Assembly: GCA_009767595.1 (NCBI GenBank)
Contig: VSDK01018431.1
Span: 1 to 64,000 of the forward strand
Direction of reading: 5' to 3'
DNA: 64,000 nt
Source: Symbiodinium kawagutii
Taxonomy: Eukaryota; Sar; Dinophyceae; Suessiales; Symbiodiniaceae
The translations under genes and the position numbers were made by a program. The first letter of the stretch is position 1. Every line of letters starts with the position of its first letter. The notes beneath the pieces are model-generated. The model ran no database searches and was not told the DNA's origin. It saw only the letters and a program-made list of their open reading frames with translations. Shown here piece after piece: positions 1 to 11,388 of the stretch.

Positions 1-2
1 CC

Positions 3-698
3 TTTGTGCCCCCGAGCTTGAGCCAGAACTTCATCGACTTTGTGCTTAACCGCAGCTTTGATAATTCCACAGAGCAGGGCGCAGCTTTCTGTAAGGGGCA
101 AGATCGTATGAAGAAAGAAATTCTGAAGGCAATGCAGCGTGAACTTTGTTTCATTCCAGTGCACTGCGATACGCATTGGACATTGCTGGTTTTGAGACGA
201 CTTTCTTCCAATGCGCCTGAAGTGAAGGTGGAGTACTTGGATCCCATGACGCCTGAGTCTGAACTGTGTCGTACCCAGGCCAAGAAATTCTTGGAGGAGT
301 TTTTGCCAAGAGAGTTGCCTGCTAGGACAAATACTGAATTCCAGCCGGCGGACTCTTCCATGTCTGGATGCTATGTTGCTTACTGGATGGAACATGCGTG
401 TAGGGTTGCCTCGAACGAGCACCCGGCCCAGCCAGGCTGGCCTTCTGCACAGACCTGGGCCGTTCGACTGCATGCTTTCACTCGTTGTTTGAGTTGGCAG
501 CAGGAAAAGCTTATTGAGCAGGAGATTGAGGCAGTACGCAAATCTGAGAAGGAATGTTTGAAGCGATCATTTGCGAACCGACAGCTGAAACTGCAGCAGG
601 AAAATGAAGCGAGGTTGAAGAGGCTGAAGGAAGCTGCTCAGAAATCAATGGTGCGCATTCCACTGCGCAGTCCGCAGAAGCTCAGATTTCAATTCTGA
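3..698 (+). CDS. Ulp1/SENP-like (C48, clan CE) cysteine protease domain protein, 5' end outside window
   Basis: The frame is open from the left edge, so the start is missing, and it ends at TGA 696-698. Numbering from base 6, the order of catalytic-type residues fits clan CE proteases: His57-Trp58 in CDTHWTLLVL, Asp79 in EYLDPM, Gln113 in EFQPAD, and Cys122 in SMSGCYVAYW. Ulp1-type enzymes cleave SUMO-like conjugates, and such domains are also common in eukaryotic transposons. The usual DCG around the cysteine is SGC here. Residues 165-215 are charged and probably coiled coil. It may belong to a mobile element rather than to SUMO metabolism. The family call rests on motif order only. Confidence 0.6.
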   Translation, partial: FVPPSLSQNFIDFVLNRSFDNSTEQGAAFCKGQDRMKKEILKAMQRELCFIPVHCDTHWTLLVLRRLSSNAPEVKVEYLDPMTPESELCRTQAKKFLEEFLPRELPARTNTEFQPADSSMSGCYVAYWMEHACRVASNEHPAQPGWPSAQTWAVRLHAFTRCLSWQQEKLIEQEIEAVRKSEKECLKRSFANRQLKLQQENEARLKRLKEAAQKSMVRIPLRSPQKLRFQF

Positions 699-1575
699 AG
701 CTTGATGAGACGAAATTGGGCATGTGCAGAAGATGCTCGCACAGCATCACGGGTTGCTTCATGTGTTGCAAAGTCAAACACACTTTGTACTGGGCGGAAA
801 GGGAAAAGAAAAATCTGGAACTAATGACAGCACATTAACGTTGAGGAGAACGAAAACTCTTTGCCAAGAGTAATGGCATTGAAAGGATCCGAAATCAAGT
901 CTTTCCTCGGTGTTTTCCACCAGTGCCGAATCGGGGCAATGGGACATCATTTGAAATGCTGCATGGCACTCAGAGGATCCCGAATGGAGACTCTCCTGGG
1001 AGACTCTGTGCCTTTGCATTTGTTTCTTTTGGACGGGAATAGAAAGGATGCGGGGGTGAGCCATCCAAGCAGTTCTGGCACTCAGAGAAGACTGAATGGA
1101 GTCTCTCCTGGGTGAATCTTTGTGTCATTTGACAATGATAATGTTGAACAAACAGCTCCTAGAGAATCATGGATGGAGATGAATGGAGTCTCTCTATACG
1201 AAGCTTCTGTGTTTGTGCGTGAGAAAACGACATGTTTTGACTTTGATGCAAGTTGTTGCTTCATTCAGCCACCTTCAATCAGCCTTTTTTTTCCGAAGCC
1301 TCTCAATTTTTCAGAAACACAGTTTGAAACTGCTCTGAAGCATGCCTGAAGTCGATCAATTCGGGGGAAGCGCCGGCACTTACTTGGTGACCTTTCTTTG
1401 GTTTGTGTATTGGACATTACAGTAGGTCGCAGATTGATTAAATTAATTGATTTCATCAATTAAGTCCTTTGCTCTTATGATCAGTTCTGGAGCTGTCGTC
1501 GTGGACCACGTTTTTGGCCATGCACTTGGATCAAGTTGGAAAGCTACAACGGAGGTAGTCGTTCTGTGAGCACCC
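699..1575. other. Non-coding interval with a degenerate ~100-bp repeat
   Basis: No convincing gene is seen. Between about 960 and 1215 three related blocks recur, each with a GAATGGAGTCTCTC-like core preceded by CTCAGAG or AGAGAATC (cores near 982, 1094 and 1180). A weaker relative lies near 880. Short ORFs here are open by chance on both strands. Confidence 0.45.
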
Positions 1576-2031
1576 ATGGTTGTGTGGTCCCCTAGAGATG
1601 CTGCACATGTCGCTGCTACATCTTTGCGCAAAGCAAACACGTCAAAGCAAGGATTGGACCAGGTCTGTGATGAGCTGGAGAACTTGAAAGAAATTCTTGC
1701 TCGGATAGAACTTGACTTCCACCCTGAAGCCGAATATGTAAGACTGCAGCGCTTTTGTTTCCAGGTGCTCTGGTTCACTCGCGGGATGCTACTTGACTGG
1801 GATGTTTATTCAGTTCCATTCATGGTCTTTGATGCAAGTGGTTTGCCATCACCATGCCGCTTGGCGAAGAAACACGTCAAGATGATCAACCACCCTGATG
1901 AATCGAGATTTTTGCACGAAGTGGAGAAGGGTCTGGACTTTCTGTTGACCAATGGCGAATTCCTTTATGATGAGCCATGGCAGCGGTTGTTTCACCTTTT
2001 GACGGATTTTGAATGCATTTTGCTTGAATAA
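1576..2031 (+). CDS. Hypothetical protein, 151 aa
   Basis: The ORF runs from ATG 1576 to TAA 2029-2031. I do not recognise the family. Residues ~25-50 form a charged helix (LDQVCDELENLKEILARIEL), followed by an aromatic-rich stretch (RFCFQVLWFTRGMLLDWDVY) and a C-terminal half rich in Leu, Phe and Glu. No signal peptide or membrane segment is visible. The stop overlaps an AATAAA at 2027-2032, which may be incidental because dinoflagellates rarely use that signal. It could be a second ORF of the same mobile element as the upstream protease, or a single exon. Confidence 0.4.
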   Translation: MVVWSPRDAAHVAATSLRKANTSKQGLDQVCDELENLKEILARIELDFHPEAEYVRLQRFCFQVLWFTRGMLLDWDVYSVPFMVFDASGLPSPCRLAKKHVKMINHPDESRFLHEVEKGLDFLLTNGEFLYDEPWQRLFHLLTDFECILLE

Positions 2032-2234
2032 AAAATGCAGGTGCTGGGGGGTGCTGGGGGTGTGAAACAGCTTTGAAACATGCATGAATCCCATGATAGG
2101 CAATTGTGTGGGGTTCCATGGTGGGTGGACTGAGGCCTGCCTGGACGACCACACCGGCCCGGCCCGGTGGCTTGTAAAGCACTCGGTACTTCATTTTAAA
2201 GTAGTTAATTAATTAGTTAATTGAATCATTAGTT

Positions 2235-3251
2235 AATTAATTTATTAATTAATCATGCTAAAATGAATTGATCACTCGGTTGATTAATTAACACAATGAA
2301 GGTACATTGATTCCCTTTAATTAATTAATTAACTATTTAACTAATTAATTAATCAATAAAGTTTAATTAGTCAATTAATTACTTAATTAAGTAATTAATT
2401 AAGATAATCAATCAATTGATTAATTAGATTCGACTCACTAAATGAACCTGATTCATTAGTTTATTAACTCTTTGAATGATTAATTTAGTGAATTAATTCA
2501 TTAATGAATTTGAATTGGCTTAATTAATGAATTAGTTAATTGAATGACGTTTTTTTTGGATGGTAAACTTGCCACATCTTCGGGTGGACATTTCGATGCA
2601 AAATCTTTGAATGCTTCGAGCCGCGGAAGCTTCGCGGAAGCATTTCTTTTGCGGAAGCTTTGCGGAAGGGACGTATGATGGACATATGGTTGTCCCAAAC
2701 CTGCCCAAAATGACCACCGTTAGAATCTCGAAACAGCCTCGCGGAAGCAACGTTCCTCAAAAAACCAAAAAAAGTGATAAAACCATTGCGTGGAAGCTCG
2801 CGGAAGCTGGTTGTAACAAAATGGTCTCGCGGAAGCAACAGTCTGCACAGCGGAAGCTGCGCGGAAGCTTTCGCGGAAGACAGGGAAACGTCCAATTGAA
2901 TGAAAATGGAATAAAAAACAACATTCAATTGGTTAATTAATCAGTCTGAGATGAACAAATTTATTTAATTAATGAAAAAAATCAATAAACTAATTAATTC
3001 ATTAAGATCAATCGATTAATAATTACACTTTGGATGTTTCAAACACGCTGGAAACGGAAAAAAAAAATCACGTCCCAAAAAAAATTAGTATTATTTAGGG
3101 GTGTTTAGCTGCATGATCACGGAACCGAAGATTAAAAGTAAATTACGAATTCATTAACGAAAATTAAAAAAATCAAAAAAATCAATGATTTTTGAATTTT
3201 TTTAATATTATTTTGTAGGGTTTTATTAATCCGGGGCTCAGATTACTCATG
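2235..3251 (+). repeat. AT-rich duplicated segment, copy 1 (interrupted)
   Basis: Almost identical to 4096-4722 in the same orientation, apart from a 389-bp insertion (element plus target duplication). It consists mainly of TTAATTAA-type palindromic words, then a unique half with GTTTCAAACACGCTGGAAAC and TTTTATTAATCCGGGGCTCA. Only scattered single-base differences separate the copies. Neither copy has terminal inverted repeats or a coding frame. Confidence 0.85.
2542..2926. mobile_element. 385-bp MITE-like insertion with GCGGAAGC array
   Basis: The insertion is defined by comparison with the uninterrupted paralogue at 4096-4722. It is flanked by AATT duplications (2538-2541 and 2927-2930; a 5-bp AATTG reading is also possible). 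The ends are inverted: GAATGACGTTTTTT at the left and AAAAAACAACATTC at the right match at 12 of 14 positions. The interior carries ten GCGGAAG words plus one GCGTGGAAGC variant between about 2620 and 2880. The 109-aa plus-strand frame over it mainly reflects that repeat. It has no transposase, so it would be non-autonomous. Confidence 0.75.
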
Positions 3252-4095
3252 ACTTGTGAAATGGTGGCAATTGAATGATTGATTTTTGTTACTATTAGTT
3301 ATTGGTTAACCATGATGAATGTGAGGATTCATGGTTGATTCACAGCTGGTTGGTGGTTTCATTAGTTTAAAGATGTTCAACCATACCTTGGGATCTTCTT
3401 ATTGACAAGCATATATTCTCGGCATGGGTTATAATCACCCATTTGCATCCATGTGAAGGTTATTTGGAGATTTGATGGCATCCAGTGTCATGACTGCACA
3501 TCCGCGAATGTAAAGATACCTATGGGCGCGCAACCGCAAGGACCTCAAAGACTCGACCATGGAAACAGGTCATGGAAGGGCACCAGATTTCGGACACAGA
3601 AATGCTGCAAGAAGCAGCTGCCAAGCAGCTTTGGACATTTTTGGTGTTTCGCTGCGAGACGGGTTTTGGAGCGCCAACGTTGAAACAACGGGCCAGAGGG
3701 CCCCACTGTTGTGCCGCTTGCCCCAGTTGCGCCCCTTGAAAAGCTTTGCTGAAAGTTTTGGGCACAGCAGGAAACTGGAGTTGCTGCAGAGTTCAACATC
3801 CTTTTACGTGAAAGATGCTTGGGATCTGAAGCCATGTGTCTCTCAGAGCAAGCAGTCTTGCGACGGGTGGTTGTTGGGTACGCCTGATAGTGCATCGTTC
3901 TATGGGCATATGTCATTCTGGAGCATGAATGTGGCACTAGCAACCAAGCATTATCAAGCAGCATCAAGCAGTAGCAGTGCCGGGGACCGGATTCTGAAGC
4001 AACAACTGGTGGGAAAAGCAACCTGGCAGGTTGACTGGTTGGTGGTTTCACACATTTTTGATTTTCCCATATGATATATGTGAGATATATATATA
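3252..4095. other. Spacer between the AT-rich copies, open on both strands
   Basis: A GC-balanced island. A 171-aa plus-strand ORF (ATG 3559 in an ACCATGG context, stop at 4074) overlaps a 168-aa minus-strand ORF (3545-4051). Neither resembles a family I know. Because both strands are open, coding is unproven; a decayed gene fragment or retrocopy is possible. Confidence 0.3.
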
Positions 4096-4722
4096 AATTA
4101 ATTTATTAATTAATCATGCTAAAATGAATTGATCACTCGGTTGATTAATTAACACAATGAAGGTACATTGATTCCCTTTAATTAATTAATTAACTATTTG
4201 ACTAATTAATCAATCAATAAAGTTTAATTAGTCAATTAATTACTTAATTAAATAATTAATTAAGATAATCAATCAATTGATTAATTAGATTCGACTCACT
4301 AAATGAACCTGATTCATTAGTTTATTAACTCTTTGAATGATTAATTTAGTGAATTAATTCATTAATGAATTTGAATTGGCTTAATTAATGAATTAGTTAA
4401 TTGGTTAATTAATCAGTCTGAGATGAACAAATTTATTTAACTAATGAAAAAAATCAATAAACTAATTAATTCATTAAGATCAACCGATTAATAATTACAC
4501 TTTGGATGTTTCAAACACGCTGGAAACGGAAAAAAAAATCACGTCCCAAAAAAAATTAGTATTATTTAGGGGTATTTAGCTGCATGATCACGGAACCGAA
4601 GATTAAAAGTAAATTACGAATTCATTAACGAAGATTAAAAAAATCAAAAAAATCAATGATTTTTGAAATTTTTTAATATTATTTTGTAGGGTTTTATTAA
4701 TCCGGGGCTCAGATTAATCATG
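4096..4722 (+). repeat. AT-rich duplicated segment, copy 2 (uninterrupted)
   Basis: The direct repeat of 2235-3251, 1861 bp downstream, without the MITE-like insertion. The empty site reads TTAATTGGTTAATT. Homology begins at AATTAATTTATTAATTAATC and ends at CGGGGCTCAGATTA. Confidence 0.85.
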
Positions 4723-5164
4723 ATTAACTATACTTACTATAGTGATGGTTTCCTGTCCCCTACTGTATTATCCATAACTCAGTGATGGTTTCCCCTACTA
4801 ATAGTGGTCAATGATGGGTTATAATAGGGGATAATAAGAAACTATAGGGGTCAGAAACATTGATGGATGATGGTCGATTTCCCCCCTTCAAAACCTTTGA
4901 GATAGCATCAACCATCAGCCGTTATTTGCATATATTAGCTCGTGGTTGGTGGATTTTGCCAGGTGTTTGAACAGGTGAACCATTATAAACCATCATCAAA
5001 CATCATCAAGAAACATCAGTAGCCGCCACTATTCTGAATGATCATCACTATTTATCATTAACCATTCTCAAACCAGCCCCATTTTTCTTTACCAGTAGCC
5101 AAAAATCAAGCTACCATCATCAAAAATCAGTAGCCAACGTCATAAGCTCACCAGATCCTTATCC
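4723..5164. other. Low-complexity interval
   Basis: Dominated by short ACCATCATCAAA, AGCCA and ATCATTAACC words. No gene seen. The ending resembles the acceptor side of the introns further right. Confidence 0.4.
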
Positions 5165-5226
5165 ATGACACCACAAGTTCTGAAGTTCGAGGACCGAACC
5201 TTGAAGCGACCCACCTCTGAGGGCCT
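5165..5226 (+). CDS. Candidate coding exon with a possible start codon
   Basis: From ATG 5165 the frame reads MTPQVLKFEDRTLKRPTSEG and meets a good GTGAGT donor at 5227. It is preceded by AACCATC-type sequence. It could be a first exon or an internal one. No downstream partner was identified with certainty. Confidence 0.3.
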
Positions 5227-5577
5227 GTGAGTTATCAAGTCATGGCTGGTCATCACTTTGGCCAAGTGTGAACGTTGGATGGTCAGAGCTCGTCCGTTAA
5301 AGGAAACACCACACGATCAAAAAGCCAACGTGACCGGGGCACACTGTCAATAAGCCACCTTGACCTGGGCCTAATCATTAACTCATCCATTTCTGCAGAG
5401 GTACTGTGTCACCAAATCAGCATGTTTCACCTGTATCATATATTTCTTGATGTGTGTGTAGCGTAATTTGGAGTCTTCCTATGCATTTCTACACGTATAT
5501 TCCCATTTATTCCTACGTGTTCCGATGTATTCCTCAATCTTTTCAATCATGCTTGGACTTCGAGAAAGAACCTGCTG

Positions 5578-5868
5578 ATGTTTATGAGTTTTTGTCGTGA
5601 GAGTGCTGAGGAGAGTTCTGAGCTGTTGTTTATAGGTGTTCGGCATATGATGGTTGGGTATAAGGGATCAACGTTCGTACATCATGTAGCGAAATCATGG
5701 GGATGCGACCAGAAACAAACCTGCCCAGGGAATGGCCAGCTGATCAATGATGACACCAGTTGTCATGGCTTTGACAATGACTGTTTGAAAAATCTAATTC
5801 TTGATGACGGTTGTACATGTTGCTTGGGGTATGCAATTATGATTTTGTATTTACTCGCTATATTGTAG
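5578..5868 (+). CDS. Small cysteine-containing hypothetical protein, 96 aa
   Basis: ATG 5578 to stop 5868. The centre has spaced cysteines (WGCDQ, TCPGN, SCHGF, NDCLK, CTCCLG), and the C-terminal residues ~80-96 are hydrophobic (AIMILYLLAIL), possibly a membrane anchor. No family is recognised. A chance ORF cannot be excluded. Confidence 0.3.
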   Translation: MFMSFCRESAEESSELLFIGVRHMMVGYKGSTFVHHVAKSWGCDQKQTCPGNGQLINDDTSCHGFDNDCLKNLILDDGCTCCLGYAIMILYLLAIL

Positions 5869-6424
5869 CTGAAGACTGAAGACTTGTTTACATAGGCATC
5901 AGTACAGTAGCTGCACCTTTGCTGTCTATGTTTGCAATATATTGGTATTGTTGTGTATTTGCTGTCCCCAATTCGGCCTTGCGACCAGGTGTGTCAACCC
6001 CAACCCCAAAGGTCGCCGCATAGCCATCAGGGACATGGGTCAGATCCATGCCGCGACTTGCTCACAAGCACCATGGTGATCCTGGCCCTGGCTACCCCCA
6101 GGTGTCCCTTCCAGAAATCCACAGTGCACGCCTTGAGCTCTGCAGGGTCACCCTTGGGGCCACCCATCGCAATGTTTTTTTCGCTAATGAGCCGCCGCGA
6201 TTCGCTAATGAGCACAGGAAAAACAGAAAGCCGTGGCGACTCCTTGCATTGGAGGTGAGGCAGTCGTGGATTTTGAAGCAAAGACTGATGGCTCATTGTT
6301 GTTGAATATGATATTTGATTGGTGCTGGCGATGGAATAGAAAGAAGTAGTTGAAACGATCTGATAATGACTATTAGACATTTTTCTCCATAAACATTGCC
6401 GACCACCATTACAAACCATCATTG

Positions 6425-6477
<53 letters not shown>

Positions 6478-7364
6478 TGTCATCGTCGTCATCACCAATG
6501 GAATACTTTTTGTGACGCGCTGTATCCCCAGATCCTTGGTAGAATAAGATAGGTTTGGACTCGGCCTTTCAACTAGTGAATTTACCTATGCATGCTTTCC
6601 GTACATACGTGTGTCACGTGTATATATATATATATGTATATTACATCCCACATGTATCTCAATATAAGTCTATGGATATCTATGTTCTCCTACTTTTTCC
6701 TACATCTCAATGTATCTCTCTTCTATGTGACTGTATACATATGTGTTGTGATCTGCTATGAAACCACTAGTAAATTCAGGGCCCTGGGAGGAGAATGGCT
6801 GACTTGTGAAGCTTCGAAGGCTTAAGGAAATCATGAAAAAGCGTCGCATCGCAGCATTGAGAAAAGGATCTTGCTGCCATGCGCCATTAAGAGAGGTCCA
6901 AAAGCAAATAGTTTTCAGTAGTATTGCCATTTTCCTTGTAAGTGAATTGTAGCTTATTTGGATACTACTAGCTCATCAGAATACTTATAGCATGTACCTA
7001 TCATATGTTGTTATCGCTATGTGTAGGTGTTGCTATTGAATCTTGACAGAATTTCATACCTGGTTGGTTGCTTGCCATGGGGAGTTACCATTGCTATTGA
7101 CAATGCCTGGCGAACCTGTGAAGTAGCCAGTACATTGGCATGTAGTTCATGTGACATGTTTTCCTGGATAGACCCGACATGTTGGTTGTTGACCGAAACC
7201 GTAAACTCTTGAAGGAGATCAATTTGGAAAAGAAAAACCGAACAACTTTAAGCTGGCATCTCGTAACTACGGCCTTTCCCTTGCATGTCCATTCTTCCCA
7301 AACCAGTGCGCCATTTTTTGAATCATAGAAAATGAATGACTAAAAAATACTTTGAAAACAACAG
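5869..7364. other. Interval with multi-frame open block and simple repeats
   Basis: Bases ~5990-6310 are GC-rich and open in several frames on both strands (plus-strand up to 108 aa, minus-strand 131 aa), so they may hide an exon, but the strand is unresolved. A trinucleotide microsatellite follows. The rest, including TA-rich 6600-6760, shows no convincing gene. Confidence 0.35.
6425..6476. repeat. (ATC)n microsatellite
   Basis: About 17 uninterrupted ATC units, then degenerate GTCATCGTCGTCATC. Confidence 0.95.
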
Positions 7365-7502
7365 TTTGCCCGATGTTGTTCTCTGGAATTCTCCGAAGCA
7401 GCAACAGATTCCGGGGGTCACTACACGTGTCACATTAGCCAAGTCAGCCGGGTTCATGGCCGGCCGCGCCATGGAATGGGCGAGTCCCTCTGGAGAAGGA
7501 CG
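7365..7502 (+). CDS. Candidate coding exon
   Basis: A CAG acceptor ends at 7364 and a GTGAAC donor starts at 7503. The frame reads SLPDVVLWNSPKQQ, later RVTLAKSAGFMAGRAMEWAS. The same frame also opens at ATG 7336, giving a stand-alone 56-aa ORF ending at TGA 7504-7506. The minus strand is open too. No family recognised. Confidence 0.4.
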
Positions 7503-9164
7503 GTGAACAAACTGGTCAGCGGCAGTTGGGTTTTGAAACGTGTCAAGTTTGGAGATCAGCCTCTGGGACGCACATATGTGCATAAATACAAATATAGTAT
7601 GGAAAAATAGTTCTTTCTTTCTATTTTTCTTTCTATCTATCTAGCAATCAATCGATCGATCTATCTATCTATCTATCTATCCATCTATCTATCTATCTAT
7701 CTATCTATCCATCTATCTATCTATCTATCTATCTATCTACCTCTACGTGTCTGTTCATGCACATATATACTCCTGTGTGATGTGATCTCCATACTTGACA
7801 CGTATTGTGAATAGCAACTAAGCACCGGCGCTGCCATCAGGAGGGGAGCATGCGAGTGCCGCTGGCAGCTCGGAATCCCAGAGTGGATGGTTTCATAGGT
7901 TACCAGCTCTGAAGGGTGTTAGGTGAATGATGGCTTAATGATGGGTGGATGATTGGCTAATTATTGGTTAAGATGGCCAATGATAGACAAATGATACATG
8001 TAATGATGGCGTAGTGGTTGGTGACTAGCCATTGTTTGTAATTGATAATCATGTTCACAGGATGGGCACTAATGATCAAACTGTGATAAGTTATTGTTGT
8101 TGACAAGACCATTCGATTACGGTTGACTAATCAATTCTGATTGGCAACGACTCAGAAAGAAAAGGAACAAATGACACGATGTGAGCCACAACAGCAGCAT
8201 ACGGCAACTGATGCCAGTTAAAACCATTGCTTAGTTGGTAACAGGCCAAAATGACCGGCACCAATGGATATAAGAACAAGCTGCTGCTTTCTTGAATTGA
8301 TTGTTTTGTGAGTCCTCTCGCTGGTTGTTTGATAGTTTGTTCCCTGTCTTGGTGAGTTGGTTGATTGTTGCCAGCGGTATTGTTTCGTCCTCGATGTTTC
8401 AATACCTGTTGGATCCATGTTTTGTTTGCTTATTTGTGAATGTAATGCACCAGTGTTTTTTGGGGGTTTGGCACCGACCATCCAAGACGACTCCAGGCAA
8501 TGTTCTTGAAACGACAAACTAGCAATCAAAACCATTCACCAGCACTGACCATCATTACAACGTCATAAAGCATCATTCATAGTTGGTAGTCACACGGCGT
8601 TTACGAAAGCCTTGTTGGTAGCCATTGCATACCTTTCCTGTACCCAACACAATAGCCAGTTTTTTTGCAGCTGAAATGGTCGCATCCGTTATGTATCCAA
8701 ACTTATTTACGCACATATTTACAAGTATATGTATCGATGTTACAATACCAGTTTATCAACTGGCCCAAGTTTACATGCTTTAATTTACAACATATTTTAA
8801 GCAGATACTGAATATCTACTACGTAAAAAGCATCCTGGGGCAGATAGGATCTTCCCCATCTTGGCTTCAATTTTTGGGTCATTTCCCTACTGGGCATGGT
8901 CCAATTTGATATTCAGCATCTACTCCAAGATAAGTATATACTTGGATATACTTGGTAAATCTCCTATATTATTCGTGTGTTTATTTTACCTCATTACCAA
9001 TCATGAACCATTATTAACGCTGGTTATTACCCATTATTAGCTATTTCCCCCTTATTCTTACTAATTGTTCCCCTATTAGTTCCTAGTTATTCATCGGAAG
9101 TAGTATTTCCCTATCATCACCAGACGTACTAGCTCCTTGTGTTGTTCAATGCCATCGCCGTCAG
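7503..9164. other. Intergenic or intronic low-complexity sequence
   Basis: Contains a CTAT microsatellite at 7622-7740, then GATGGTT-type words (7900-8100) and unique AT-rich sequence. Short overlapping ORFs at 8127-8535 on both strands look like chance. Confidence 0.4.
7622..7740. repeat. (CTAT)n microsatellite
   Basis: Tetranucleotide CTAT/ATCT repeat with occasional CCAT interruptions. Confidence 0.95.
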
Positions 9165-9205
9165 GTTGTCGCCGGCTTGGCTTGCGCAGCTCAAGGTCGC
9201 CCCCG
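9165..9205 (+). CDS. Weak candidate exon
   Basis: A short GC-rich island between a TCAG acceptor and a GTTGTG donor. Two frames are open (VVAGLACAAQGRPR or LSPAWLAQLKVAPG), so the reading frame is undecided. Confidence 0.25.
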
Positions 9206-10260
9206 GTTGTGAATAATGATAAGACCTTGCTTGGTTAAGAGCGGTGGAGTGTGGTGGTAGGCAACGGACTATGCATATGTAAGACATATACCTATTCTTA
9301 GTATATGATGATAAAACCTGATAGGCAGAAGAAGTAATATTTGTTTATCTATTTGCGTGTACATATATTTAGATATATATATATATACAATTATATGCTT
9401 ATTTGCATTGCTGATACTCAAACACACGTTTGTTCAGTAACATCAGTGGTATACAGTTAATGGCTTATGGTATGCCAGTGTTCGTTAATCTATACCATAC
9501 GCTTTGAATGTACCTGTCAGCATTATTGTTCAATATCGAGTTTACTGTGTCGCGCATTGTTGTGAGGCGCGTTTCCTGGTCACATCTTCTCTTGTCAGCT
9601 AACGCAACTATCCTTAACATGTGGTGGGCATAGGTTAACTTCAAAAATACACACCAAACGAGCGCGGGTAAATAGCCAATAGATGCTACCAAAATGATAA
9701 TCTCAGTTCATAGGTAGTATTGACCTTTTTGCTGCTTAGTTGAACTTTCTCAATTTCTCACCCATCATGCGTTTCTCTATCTTCAACATTTATGGGTGAA
9801 ACTGTGTCCCTCTTATTGATGCCCTGCATGGCAGGCAGCGATTCACCGCAACTGGCATATTTGGCCTTGAGGCCAACGATTGTCGGGAGCTTTCGTTGGA
9901 CGTTGCTTGGGAACAAGCCATGTTGGTTCATGCTACCATGCATTTTGTTCAGGTTGCTGTAGTTGTTGTGGATCACAGAATGGTTTGGTTTTTGCATTGG
10001 TTGGATTGGTTGGTAATGGTTGCATCTCTTGCCCTGGAAATTCATTGGTTGCATGCTCCTACAATTGATTGATTTCTCATCACAAGTACAATGAGTTGAT
10101 AGCTGTTGTCAATGCTGGTTATTGATCATGGTTTTTCATTAGTTCATGAAAGTTGAGTAGCTGATAAATCCCTTTGCCTTTCTTCGGCTTGTCACTCACA
10201 GTGAGCCGGTTTGGTGTTTCATCATCCCAAGCCACTTTGGTGGGGTTGTTGCAACAGCAG
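9206..10260. other. No gene seen
   Basis: TA-rich microsatellite-like stretches near 9360-9390 and repeated TGGTTGGT words at 9960-10060. Several short ORFs are open on both strands without recognisable content. Confidence 0.35.
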
Positions 10261-10322
10261 CTCAAACATGTTGGTGGAGGGTCGCTGCCGCCACGAGTGA
10301 AGCCTGGCAACTTCTGTGCAAC
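10261..10322 (+). CDS. Weak candidate exon
   Basis: Follows CAACAGCAG and precedes GTTCTG. The frame reads LKHVGGGSLPPRVKPGNFCA. It lies within a longer plus-strand open stretch (10174-10485). Both ends are uncertain. Confidence 0.25.
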
Positions 10323-11388
10323 GGTTCTGGTGCTTGGTCAACGGATGTTGCTTCACCAGTTCTTGCACTGTGGGGCGAAAATTACACTGGTAACAATCAA
10401 GCAGGCAAGAAACCAGCCATCCAAGCAACATGATGTCAACCAACCGACCGACCAATCAACCATTTGTTGGCAATACTTTCCATAAATGGACATGCATTGT
10501 TTTTCGGCAAGCTGGAAACACATGCTGGAGTGCATGTGTGGCGTGATTTGTTTTGGGGGTGATGCATTAAGAGAACTACCAAATAGGAAATCCTAGTGAT
10601 ATAGACGTCGACGACTGTCGTTGGCAACCAAACGTTGACATTTTTCGTTTGAATATGTGATAATTAAGCATATAATCAATTACTGCTATATCGATGGACT
10701 ATTCATTTTCCAATTACCACAATCACTTTGCATTTCATGGTCAGCAGTAAATGAAACCAACCAAGTGACTTTGGCATCAACCGGATATTGCCGGTGGTTG
10801 ATGAAACCATTGGTCAGGATTGACCAGCCTTATTCGCCATGATTATGAGCATTGTTTACCAGTGTCATTAATGCACCATATTGATTAGCCACATTGTATG
10901 TGGTGACTAACCATGCTTTATGTGGTTGGCTTATGACATGAACATCATCATTCAGCAACCATTTTAATTTGCCACCTGTTTTCTGGTGATAAGCCATGCT
11001 TATCAGATTCACCGATCTGAACCAGCATCAACGAACATTGACCCCATCATTCACCATCATCAATCACCATCAATAACCACCATTTGGGTTTGTCCAAAAA
11101 TGGTGCATCCCAAAGCAACTCGTGGTTTCCCTAGAAATAATGGCTATGAATAGCAGGATGCTTAAGGGATACCACCATGGCTATGGACAAACCATCTAAC
11201 CGGCTCCGTAACCATTAAACCAGCTCATTAAGCACCGTTAAACCACCATGTACTCACCATTGATCACTATTAACCACTATTAAACCACTGTGAACCAGTA
11301 TTAACCAGCATTAAAGCATTCAACCAGCTCATTGTCACCACCATTTAACCACCACCTGGCGCCACCACACCACCACCTGCTTCGCCAG
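10323..11388. other. Intron-like low-complexity interval
   Basis: Ends in AACCACCATT and CCACCACC words (11030-11370), the acceptor-side composition seen before other exons here. No gene seen. Confidence 0.4.

Noticed and set aside
2235..4722. The two AT-rich copies as LTRs of a retrotransposon
   Set aside because: No TG...CA ends, primer-binding site or polyprotein in the 844-bp interval between them, and no flanking target duplication.
6425..6476. CRISPR-like array
   Set aside because: It is a perfect trinucleotide repeat without spacers.
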